8,191 nt of DNA from Treponema sp. UBA7590 (GTDB taxonomy: Bacteria; Spirochaetota; Spirochaetia; Treponematales; Treponemataceae): the NCBI GenBank assembly GCA_002478955.1, contig DLKK01000033.1, positions 1 through 8,191 on the forward strand. Reading direction: 5' to 3'. The position numbers and the translations under genes are program-made. Each line of letters starts with the position of its first letter. The first letter of the stretch is position 1. Below are positions 1-5,893 of this stretch, piece after piece. The notes under the pieces were generated by a model. The model ran no database searches. It worked only from the letters and a program-made list of their open reading frames with translations, and was not told the origin of the DNA.

Positions 1-348
1 GTCGCTTGCGATAGTGTTAAGCTCCTGGATAATCTCTGAGTCAAAAACGAGAGGCGTTATCCTGTTGTCAACTAACTCTTCAAATTCTTCCGGGCAGCAA
101 GGCGAAAGCAGCAGAAGATTTGCTTTTATTCCGGCTTCCCTAAGCTGTATTCCTTCTGGAACTGTGGCGATTGCAAGATATTCTGCGCCCATTTCCTCTG
201 CGATTTTCGCGCTGTTTACCGCATCGTTTCCGTAGCCGTTGGCTTTTACAGCGCAGCAAAGTTTTACGTCTTTTTTTAGATTTTTTTTGATTTCTGCAAT
301 GTTGTGCCGCAGATTTTCTGAATATATTATTGCTTTTGTACAGCGCAT
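1..348 (-). CDS. alr: Alanine racemase, N-terminal part (cut by window edge)
   Basis: Converts L-alanine to D-alanine with pyridoxal phosphate in the cytoplasm, supplying D-Ala for peptidoglycan. The 116 visible residues, read from ATG at 348, match the start of the fold-type III PLP barrel: the strand and loop CCAVKANGYGND at residues 31-42 holds the cofactor lysine, K35, and is followed by a helix and the strand AEYLAIATVPEGIQLR that are usual in this family. The family usually has a histidine after the YG (YGHG); here it is N41-D42. The start is supported by AGAGGA five bases upstream. It lies 29 bp downstream of folC on the same strand and is probably co-transcribed with it. The catalytic tyrosine and the C-terminal beta domain lie outside the window, so completeness cannot be judged. 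The family call is firm. Confidence 0.9.
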   Translation of the reverse strand, partial: MRCTKAIIYSENLRHNIAEIKKNLKKDVKLCCAVKANGYGNDAVNSAKIAEEMGAEYLAIATVPEGIQLREAGIKANLLLLSPCCPEEFEELVDNRITPLVFDSEIIQELNTIASD

Positions 349-377
349 TTTTTCCTCTGAATCTTCATCAATCCCTA

Positions 378-1706
378 TTAATCAATCTGAAGATTTCCTT
401 GATTTTTATTCTTAAGAAGCTGTTTCGCTTCCGCAACAAGGTAAAACGAACCTGTTATTAGAATTATATCTTTATTTTCGGCAGTTTTTTGTGCCGATTT
501 TATAGCCAGTGCAACGTCTTTTTCAATTTTTCCAAAGATGCCTTGATCCGCCGCAATCTGCGAAGTTTTTTCAGCATCGCAATGTCTTACGGTTTTTGGT
601 TCAGTAAAAATTATTGAAGAAAATTTCCCTTTGAAAAGATTTACTATATCTTTTATGTCCTTGTCTCCTGCGCAGGCAAAAACAAGATGGACTTTTTTTC
701 CGGGAAAAACTGAATTCAATGTCTCTATTGTATTTGAAACGCTTTTTACCGTATGCGCCCCGTCCATGACGATATTTTTTGAAATTTCAAAACGTCCTGG
801 AAGAAATGCTTTTGCCAGTCCGTTTTCTATTGTTTTGCTGGAGATTTCCGGAAGCGCGGTTTTTATTGCCTTTGTTGCAGTTGCTGCATTCAAAGCCTGG
901 ACTTTTCCCAGAAGATGTAAATCCGTTGAGATTTTTGTTTCGCCCGCAAGCGCAAAATTCACGTGCATTGTTCCGTTTTTGTTGTAGCTGTACGAAAGAT
1001 TTTTCAGCTCATTCTGTACAAAAATACATTTTGAGCCAGTCTCCGCGCATTTTTCCTCAAAAACTTTGTCAGCTTCCTTGTAGTTTTGTGTTGCGATTAT
1101 CGCAGGAATTCCTTTTTTTATGATTCCGGCTTTCTCTGTGGCGATTTTTTCGATTGTGTCGCCAAGAAATTCTGTGTGCTCAAGTTCAATCGGCATAAGG
1201 ACACTTGCAAGCGGTCTTACAACATTTGTTGAGTCAAGCCTTCCACCGAGTCCGACTTCATATACAACAAAATCACATTCCGCATTCTTAAAGCAAAGAA
1301 ACGCGAAAACTGTGACAAGCTCAAACCAGGTTAATGGGCGTTCTGCCGGAAGCTCCGAAATCGGAATTGAGTCAACAAGAGAAGTCAGCTCGTCCGCCGA
1401 TTTTTCGTAAATCTCGTCCTCAAAAAAACTGTGCGCCGTTCCAATTCTTTCCCTGAAATCTGTGATGTGAGGAGAAGTGTAAACTCCGCATTTATAGCCG
1501 GCTTCCTCAATTACACTGGAAATCATTGCGGAACAGCTTCCTTTTCCTTTTGAACCGGCAACATGGATACAAGGAATTTTGTCCTGCGGATTGGAAAGTT
1601 TTTCGCACAAGAAGCGCATTGAGTCGAGCCAGAAAATGCCTTTTGTCTGCGATTTCTCGAAATTAAGATAGTTGTCAAGCCATTTGTGAAAGTCAGATAA
1701 AGTCAT
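378..1706 (-). CDS. folC: Folylpolyglutamate synthase / dihydrofolate synthase family
   Basis: Cytoplasmic Mur-ligase-family enzyme that adds glutamate to folates (and in many bacteria to dihydropteroate) using ATP. At 442 residues it is the usual length. Visible motifs in order: P-loop GSKGKGS at 51-57 (more often GTNGKGS), YTSPHITDFRERI at 76-88, EVGLGGRLDSTNVV at 150-163, the LEHTEFLG and EKAGI segments at 175-195 where the carbamylated or Mg-binding lysine region lies, LPGRFE at 302-307, DGAHT at 315-319 (family DGAHN), and the C-terminal domain strand HLVFACAGDKD at 340-350. Whether it has one or both activities cannot be told from sequence. The ATG at 1706 has no Shine-Dalgarno sequence, but the N-terminal helix FHKWLDNYLNF is typical of the family, so a later start is unlikely. 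It is the first gene of a probable folC-alr unit, divergent from trpS. Confidence 0.93.
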   Translation of the reverse strand: MTLSDFHKWLDNYLNFEKSQTKGIFWLDSMRFLCEKLSNPQDKIPCIHVAGSKGKGSCSAMISSVIEEAGYKCGVYTSPHITDFRERIGTAHSFFEDEIYEKSADELTSLVDSIPISELPAERPLTWFELVTVFAFLCFKNAECDFVVYEVGLGGRLDSTNVVRPLASVLMPIELEHTEFLGDTIEKIATEKAGIIKKGIPAIIATQNYKEADKVFEEKCAETGSKCIFVQNELKNLSYSYNKNGTMHVNFALAGETKISTDLHLLGKVQALNAATATKAIKTALPEISSKTIENGLAKAFLPGRFEISKNIVMDGAHTVKSVSNTIETLNSVFPGKKVHLVFACAGDKDIKDIVNLFKGKFSSIIFTEPKTVRHCDAEKTSQIAADQGIFGKIEKDVALAIKSAQKTAENKDIILITGSFYLVAEAKQLLKNKNQGNLQID

Positions 1707-1712
1707 AAAGAG

Positions 1713-1741
1713 ATTCTAGCGTTTTTTTTCCGCCTTGTTAA
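1713..1741 (-). promoter_or_regulatory. Predicted sigma70-like promoter of folC (leaderless candidate)
   Basis: On the minus strand TTAACA (1741-1736, five of six to TTGACA) is followed after exactly 17 bases by TAGAAT (1718-1713, five of six to TATAAT). A start seven bases past the -10 box falls at 1706, the A of the folC ATG. This fits the absence of a Shine-Dalgarno sequence before folC. The match is seen directly; the promoter role and the leaderless transcript are inferred. Confidence 0.55.
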
Positions 1742-1763
1742 ATGCTGATTTTTTTAGTAGTAT
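1735..1763 (+). promoter_or_regulatory. Predicted sigma70-like promoter of trpS
   Basis: TTGTTA (1735-1740, four of six) and TAGTAT (1758-1763, four of six) are separated by 17 bases, giving a predicted start near 1770 and a leader of about 60 bases before trpS. Its -35 box is the same seven bases (ttgttaa, 1735-1741) that serve as the -35 box of the predicted folC promoter on the other strand, so the two promoters would compete for polymerase. The hexamers are only moderate matches. Confidence 0.4.
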
Positions 1764-1813
1764 GAAGTTCGAGTTTTTACGTTTTTACGATTGATAAAAA
1801 AACTCAAACTTCA
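1763..1813. repeat. 16-bp inverted repeat between folC and trpS
   Basis: Left arm 1763-1778 (TGAAGTTCGAGTTTTT) and right arm 1798-1813 (AAAAACTCAAACTTCA) pair at 15 of 16 positions; the exception is C1770 against A1806. The space between arms is 19 bases. Neither side is followed by a T-run, so it is not an ordinary intrinsic terminator. It lies just downstream of the predicted trpS -10 box and includes the predicted start site, a usual place for a repressor operator. It could instead be a leader hairpin if transcription starts further upstream than predicted. The tandem 8-base repeat GTTTTTAC (1773-1780 and 1781-1788) overlaps the left arm and the spacer. Confidence 0.6.
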
Positions 1814-1832
1814 CACTTAAAAAGAGGAAATG

Positions 1833-2912
1833 ATGACAGAGGCAATTAATAGCGCGACTTATGAGGCAGCTCTTGCGACAAGCAAAAAAATTGAGGAAGA
1901 CATTGTAAAAAATCCTAAAAAGTATAGAGTTCTTACCGGGGACCGTCCTACAGGCCGGCTTCACATCGGACATTATTTCGGTTCGCTTCAAAACCGCGTT
2001 CGCCTTTCAAAGCTTGGTGTTCCAACAATGATTCTTATTGCGGATTATCAGGTTCTTACAGACCACGACGCATACCAGGAAATCAGCCAGAACACAAAAC
2101 AGCTTGTCATTGATTATCTTGCCGCCGGAATTGAACCTGGTGAAAATGTTATAATTTATCCTCATTCTTATATTCCAGAGGCAAACCAGCTTATGATTCC
2201 GTTCCTTACTCTTGTCTCAAATGCGGAGCTTAGCCGGAATCCTACTGTAAAAGAGGAAATTCAGGCGGCTGGACTTACAAACGTAAACGCCGGAATGTAT
2301 ACATATCCTGTACATCAGGCTGTTGATATTCTTTTCTGCAAGGGAAATGTTGTTCCGGCGGGAAAAGACCAGCTTCCTCATGTGGAGATGGCTCGGACAA
2401 TCGCAAACCGGTTCAACAAGAAATTCTGCCACGACCGCGAGCCGATTTTTCCGCTTCCGCAGGTTCTTCTTTCTAAAACTCCAAGCATAATGGGGCTTGA
2501 TGGAACGCAGAAAATGTCAAAAAGCCGCGGAAATGCAATCATGCTTTGCGCAACAGAAGATGAGACCGCAAAACTTATAAAAAAGGCAAAAACTGACGGT
2601 GAAAGATTGATTACTTACGATCCTGCAAATCGTCCGGAAGTCGCAAACCTTTTGCAGCTTATCTCGCTTTGTACAAAAGAAACTCCAGAAGAAGTGGCTG
2701 CAAGAATCGGTGAAGGCGGTGGCGGAATGCTTAAAAACGAGCTTACAGTTGCGCTGAATGAAACGCTTCGTCCTTTGCGCCAGAAACGCGCTGAGCTTGA
2801 AAAAGAACCTGCGTATATTCAGCAGGTTTTGCTTGACGGAGTAAAACGTGCGCGTGCGATTGCTGAAAAGACTTTGGATGAAGTCCGCGAAGCTATGAAC
2901 ATGAAAATTTAA
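1833..2912 (+). CDS. trpS: Tryptophan--tRNA ligase
   Basis: Class I aminoacyl-tRNA synthetase that charges tRNA-Trp in the cytoplasm. Counting from the first of two tandem ATG codons (1830), GDRPTGRLHIGHYFGSL at 37-53 holds an intact HIGH motif (45-48), VPAGKDQLPHVE is at 175-186, and KMSKSRGN at 228-235 is the KMSKS loop; these, with the RPTG context, identify a bacterial TrpRS. I place the start at the second ATG (1833), giving 359 residues, because GAGG at 1824-1827 is five bases from it but only two from the first ATG. The protein has about 30 residues ahead of the catalytic core that E. coli TrpRS lacks; they look helical and acidic. No T-box-like leader fits in the short upstream region. 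The 73-residue gene follows 17 bp downstream and is probably in the same transcript. Confidence 0.95.
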   Translation: MTEAINSATYEAALATSKKIEEDIVKNPKKYRVLTGDRPTGRLHIGHYFGSLQNRVRLSKLGVPTMILIADYQVLTDHDAYQEISQNTKQLVIDYLAAGIEPGENVIIYPHSYIPEANQLMIPFLTLVSNAELSRNPTVKEEIQAAGLTNVNAGMYTYPVHQAVDILFCKGNVVPAGKDQLPHVEMARTIANRFNKKFCHDREPIFPLPQVLLSKTPSIMGLDGTQKMSKSRGNAIMLCATEDETAKLIKKAKTDGERLITYDPANRPEVANLLQLISLCTKETPEEVAARIGEGGGGMLKNELTVALNETLRPLRQKRAELEKEPAYIQQVLLDGVKRARAIAEKTLDEVREAMNMKI

Positions 2913-2929
2913 CGGATTCTTCAAGAAAC

Positions 2930-3151
2930 ATGACAAAAGATGATTTGCTTCTGCTCATCAATACAAAGAAAGAATTTGAGTTCACTTATAACGGGAAACT
3001 TTACACAATGACTTACGGCTCAGACAAAAAAGGCGAGTACATTGCGCTTGGCCGGCTGTATGAGCCAGTGCGTTATTATTCTTTTGGCGAGATGATGAAC
3101 GAGGCAAAAATTGAAAATCATTTTTTTAGGGAACTACTGGAGATTCTGTAA
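2930..3151 (+). CDS. Small conserved-looking protein of unknown function, 73 residues
   Basis: I do not recognise a named family. The protein begins with a short helix (MTKDDLLLLINT), then two or three beta strands rich in aromatic residues (EFEFTYNGKLYTMTYG, YIALGRLYEPVRYYSF), then a C-terminal amphipathic helix (GEMMNEAKIENHFFRELLEIL would continue to the stop). There is no signal peptide or membrane segment and no cysteine pair. It starts 17 bp after the trpS stop on the same strand with only a weak ribosome site (AAGAAAC). No competing reading frame of better quality covers it, and codon use resembles its neighbours, so it is likely a real gene translated from the trpS transcript. Function is unknown; a link with trpS is only positional. 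Confidence 0.7.
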   Translation: MTKDDLLLLINTKKEFEFTYNGKLYTMTYGSDKKGEYIALGRLYEPVRYYSFGEMMNEAKIENHFFRELLEIL

Positions 3152-3163
3152 TATTTTCTAGTA

Positions 3164-4504
3164 TTAGGATTTTAGTTCGTCCAGCATTTCCTGCGCCTTC
3201 TTAAAAAAATCCGGTTCAATTATTTCTGGAAAATTTTTCTTCAGTTTATCAAGGTCATCTTTCAGTTCATCCAGCGAATTCCGTGCGCCAAAAATCACCT
3301 CGCAGAATCCTTCCTCGCGGTGCTGGCGCGCTTTTTTATTGAACATCTGGCGCACAAAAAGGACGCTTTCAAAGTCATAAAGTTTTTTCTGCATTTCGGA
3401 AGAAAGAACTGGGAATTTCATATCGACAACATATTTTAAAGCAGGATTTTTTTCATTTTTTTGCAAAGCAGAATCAAGAATCATTTCTGGAACTGTTTTT
3501 CCGCAGCTCATTGAAATTGCCGCTGTAAGCCCAGAAAGGCGCGGATTGACTTCCAGCACATACCATTTTTTCTCATGAAAAACCAGATCAACCTGTGCAA
3601 TTCCGTTTATTGCAAGTTTTTCCGCAAGCAGATTCATTGTCCTGTAGAATTCCGGCAAATTATATTTTTCGTTCATGACCGGCCCGATTTTTACGCTTTG
3701 CTTTGGGCTTGTGATTCCGTACTGGTTTGTTGAGAACATGAATGGCGGAAAAATCGTGTAATTTCCTGGAGTTCCGTGTATTTCAGTGCCAAACTGCGTG
3801 CCGTAAAGAAATTCTTCCACAAGTCTGTCGCCTGAATTCTTTTTTGACATAAGAATATTTTTTGCCATTCCAAAAGTCTGCACAACATCCATGCCGTATG
3901 AGCTCAACCCGAATGTGTCTTTTATGATTACCGGAAACCTGAGTTTTTCCATGCGGTCAAGAACGGCTTCCTGATAAGGATTTGTTTTTATCTCAGGATG
4001 GCCTCGTTCCGTCCTAAAAAGTTCATGATGAATGTAAACTGATTTTGCCGCATTAAAACCGTTTTCAAAAAGAAAATCTCTTGTGCGCCGTTTGTCGAAG
4101 CTTATAAGGGCGGTTTCTACCGGATGGCTGACAGTTTTTATTCCGTGTTGGCTAAGAATTTCTCCGATTCTGCAGTCTTGAAGCGGAAGCCAGTCAAAAG
4201 GTTCGGTCCAGAATGTCGCCTGGACTGCAAGATCTGGTTTAAGGCTTATTATTTCTTTCGCAATTTCACCGGCGTTTTTTCCTTTTAAAGAATGATATTT
4301 TATATTTCTTGAATTCTCGAAAATTTCCTCATCTGAAAAATCCAAAAGAAAGGTTGATGGAAGTTGATATACCAAGATTATTTCTGATAATGTGTATTTT
4401 TGTAGACAGTTTTTGTATGAATCTGCACATGATGATAATTGTTCCACTTGAAAGTTTTTTCTGTCGAATTCATTTGTGTTTGAGTTATAAATTACGATTC
4501 TCAT
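3164..4504 (-). CDS. ATP-grasp domain ligase of unknown substrate
   Basis: A cytoplasmic ATP-grasp enzyme of about 446 residues; such enzymes activate a carboxylate as acyl phosphate and join it to an amine or thiol. Numbering from ATG 4504: a Rossmann-like N-terminal domain (MRIVIYNSN to about 130), a linker SHPVETALISFDKRRTRDFL at about 126-145 resembling the start of D-Ala-D-Ala ligase and carbamoyl-phosphate synthase type ATP-grasp domains, FPVIIKDTFGLSSYGMDVV at 190-208 with the ATP-binding lysine K195, VEEFLYGTQFGTEI at 229-242, and AQVDLVF plus LEVNPRLSG at 304-325 with the metal ligands E318 and N320. All residues for ATP and Mg binding appear present. About 120 residues follow the core and end in a charged helix. 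A TTG at 4519 could start it 5 codons earlier, but neither start has a Shine-Dalgarno sequence; ATG is preferred. The start overlaps the 3' end of cca by 20 bp, suggesting coupled translation. Substrate cannot be assigned. Confidence 0.88.
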   Translation of the reverse strand: MRIVIYNSNTNEFDRKNFQVEQLSSCADSYKNCLQKYTLSEIILVYQLPSTFLLDFSDEEIFENSRNIKYHSLKGKNAGEIAKEIISLKPDLAVQATFWTEPFDWLPLQDCRIGEILSQHGIKTVSHPVETALISFDKRRTRDFLFENGFNAAKSVYIHHELFRTERGHPEIKTNPYQEAVLDRMEKLRFPVIIKDTFGLSSYGMDVVQTFGMAKNILMSKKNSGDRLVEEFLYGTQFGTEIHGTPGNYTIFPPFMFSTNQYGITSPKQSVKIGPVMNEKYNLPEFYRTMNLLAEKLAINGIAQVDLVFHEKKWYVLEVNPRLSGLTAAISMSCGKTVPEMILDSALQKNEKNPALKYVVDMKFPVLSSEMQKKLYDFESVLFVRQMFNKKARQHREEGFCEVIFGARNSLDELKDDLDKLKKNFPEIIEPDFFKKAQEMLDELKS

Positions 4505-5879
4505 AGATTTTTTTTGCAATGTTCAAAAGTATTTCTTTTTTGTTCTGCAAGGGATCTTCCAGCACAGTTTCAAAAAGTTCGTTCAGAATCTCTCCAAGTT
4601 CTTTTCCGCTTGGAATTCCAATTTCAATAAGGTCCTTGCCGTTTACCGCAAGATTTTTCAGGCTTAGGGCTGATTTTTTCTGTTCCTCTTTTTCAATCCG
4701 TTCCTTGAATTCAAGCAGAAGGGCTACCGCCGGGCTGTCGTGAATCCGTACCGGCAAATTGTGCATCCCGTAAATATCAGCAAGGCGCAGGTCGAACAAA
4801 TCATCAACATTTTCAGCTTTTACTTTTACCAGAAATCGTCTTACGGCAGAATCTTTCCATGTCGGCTCGTAGTTGAACATATGATTTTCTATTAGATGAC
4901 AGATGTTTTCGGTTTCCGCATTTGAGAATTTCAGCCGGAAGAGCATTTTTCTTGCGATTTCTGCTGAAATCTGCTCGTGCCGGTAAAAAGTGTTCGTTTC
5001 GCCTTGCGGAGTTTTGACAACCTTTTTGGCTTCTGGTTTTCCGATGTCGTGGAGAAGTGCCGCCATGCGTACATTGATTTTTTCTTTTGGAGCACCGTCG
5101 CATGCGTAAAAAAGATGGTCGAGCACGTCAAATTCGTGGAAACCCCTGAAATCGCGCTGGATGCATCCGCGGCAGACATCAAATTCAGGCATGAAAATAT
5201 GGAGAATTCCTGTTTTCTCCATGATTTTTAGCCCATCAGATGGTTTTTCTGCCTGCATAAGCTTTGAAAGCTCGTCGCGGAAGCGCTCCAGGGAAACACT
5301 TTTTGTTTTCTCAAGAATTTTCGGTGCACTGATTGCCTTTAAAGTCTCTTCTTCGATTTTAAAATTCAGTTTTGCTGAAAAACGGATTGCCCGGATTGGT
5401 CTAAGACCATCCTCAAGAAAACGTTCGTAAGGATTTCCAACAGTTCTGACTGTCCTGTTTTTTATGTCTTCCTGGCCGTCAAAAGGATCTGTTATTTTTC
5501 CGTCTTTTAGCGAGGCTGCAATCGCATTCATGGTAAAGTCGCGGCGGCTAAGATCCTCGTCAAGATTTCTTGTAAAAGCCACATTGTCAGGATGTCTTCC
5601 GTCGGAATAATCGCTTTCGGTCCTGAATGTTGTGACTTCAATTTCATTCTGCATAAAATGAACTGTCACCGTGCCGTGTGCGATTCCGGTCGGGATAACT
5701 CTCCTGAAAATTTTCATGACTTGCCTAGGCTCTGCATTTGTCGCAACATCATAGTCGGAAGGCTCTTTTCCCATAAGGACATCGCGGACTGCACCGCCAA
5801 CAAGAAAAGCCTCGTAGCCGTTTTCCTCAAAAATTGAGTTCATTTTTTGTAGTACAAAAGGAATTTTTATCTTTTTCAT
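4485..5879 (-). CDS. cca: CCA tRNA nucleotidyltransferase with HD domain
   Basis: Class II nucleotidyltransferase that builds or repairs the CCA 3' end of tRNA from CTP and ATP. Length 464 residues. Motifs: GGAVRD at 28-33, catalytic DYD at 42-44 (D42, D44), RRDFTMNAIA at 112-121, the flexible-neck signature ERFRDEL at 198-204, an HD-type metal-binding domain with LLHDIGKP at 275-282 (H277, D278) and YRHEQ at 299-303, and a C-terminal helical domain with VNGKDLIEIGIPSGKELG at 412-429 that is usual in CCA-adding enzymes with an HD insertion. A poly(A) polymerase or an A-adding or CC-adding specialist cannot be fully excluded, but the complete C-terminal domain favours the CCA-adding form. ATG at 5879 has no Shine-Dalgarno sequence. 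It leads a unit with the ATP-grasp gene and is divergent from the thiamine pyrophosphokinase gene, whose start is 14 bp away. Confidence 0.93.
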   Translation of the reverse strand: MKKIKIPFVLQKMNSIFEENGYEAFLVGGAVRDVLMGKEPSDYDVATNAEPRQVMKIFRRVIPTGIAHGTVTVHFMQNEIEVTTFRTESDYSDGRHPDNVAFTRNLDEDLSRRDFTMNAIAASLKDGKITDPFDGQEDIKNRTVRTVGNPYERFLEDGLRPIRAIRFSAKLNFKIEEETLKAISAPKILEKTKSVSLERFRDELSKLMQAEKPSDGLKIMEKTGILHIFMPEFDVCRGCIQRDFRGFHEFDVLDHLFYACDGAPKEKINVRMAALLHDIGKPEAKKVVKTPQGETNTFYRHEQISAEIARKMLFRLKFSNAETENICHLIENHMFNYEPTWKDSAVRRFLVKVKAENVDDLFDLRLADIYGMHNLPVRIHDSPAVALLLEFKERIEKEEQKKSALSLKNLAVNGKDLIEIGIPSGKELGEILNELFETVLEDPLQNKKEILLNIAKKIYENRNL

Positions 5880-5881
5880 GG

Positions 5882-5893
5882 TATATTTTTATA
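5882..5893. promoter_or_regulatory. Abutting divergent -10-like boxes between cca and the thiamine pyrophosphokinase gene
   Basis: The 14-bp gap between the two start codons holds TATATT on the plus strand (5882-5887) and TATAAA on the minus strand (5893-5888), directly abutting. Their predicted start points are 5894, the A of the plus-strand ATG, and 5881, two bases before the cca ATG. For cca, TTTGCA (5915-5910) lies 16 bases upstream as a four-of-six -35 box; an alternative is TAGACT (5930-5925), 18 bases, TATAAT (5906-5901), which gives a 15-base leader. I find no good -35 box for the plus-strand gene. AT-rich sequence makes chance matches likely. Confidence 0.35.

Noticed and set aside
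631..1410. Plus-strand open frames at 631-987, 779-1123 and 1120-1410
   Set aside because: All lie opposite folC, which has full family motifs; their translations have no family resemblance and are rich in residues produced by antisense reading.
1763..1813. Inverted repeat as an intrinsic terminator
   Set aside because: Neither strand has a T-run after the stem, and it lies upstream of both flanking genes rather than after one.
1770..1832. T-box or tryptophan attenuator before trpS
   Set aside because: The leader is too short for a T-box, has no T-box core sequence, and contains no small frame with tandem Trp codons.
1785..1991. 68-residue minus-strand frame covering the trpS start and upstream region
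   Set aside because: Opposite the conserved N-terminal part of trpS, with no ribosome site; would also run over the inverted repeat.
2517..2936. 139-residue minus-strand frame opposite trpS
   Set aside because: Antisense of a well-conserved trpS; composition (Cys, Phe, Arg rich) is typical of a shadow frame.
3145..3178. Terminator between the 73-residue gene and the ATP-grasp gene
   Set aside because: Only weak short complementarity (AATA/TATT, GAACTA/TAGTTC with long loops) and no GC-rich stem.
4505..4519. TTG start of the ATP-grasp protein at 4519
   Set aside because: Adds only five residues without a ribosome site; the ATG at 4504 directly precedes the first strand MRIVIYNSN.
4813..5430. 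Several frames on both strands inside cca
   Set aside because: They overlap the HD domain and neck coding region of cca and have no motif or start signal of their own.
5834..5893. N-terminal extension of thiamine pyrophosphokinase from TTG at 5834
   Set aside because: The 20 added residues are hydrophobic and unlike the family, overlap cca by 46 bp, and have no ribosome site; the ATG at 5894 gives a normal start a few residues ahead of the first strand.
5880..5893. TPP riboswitch before thiamine pyrophosphokinase
   Set aside because: There are only 14 bp between the divergent genes and no THI-box-like conserved bases nearby.
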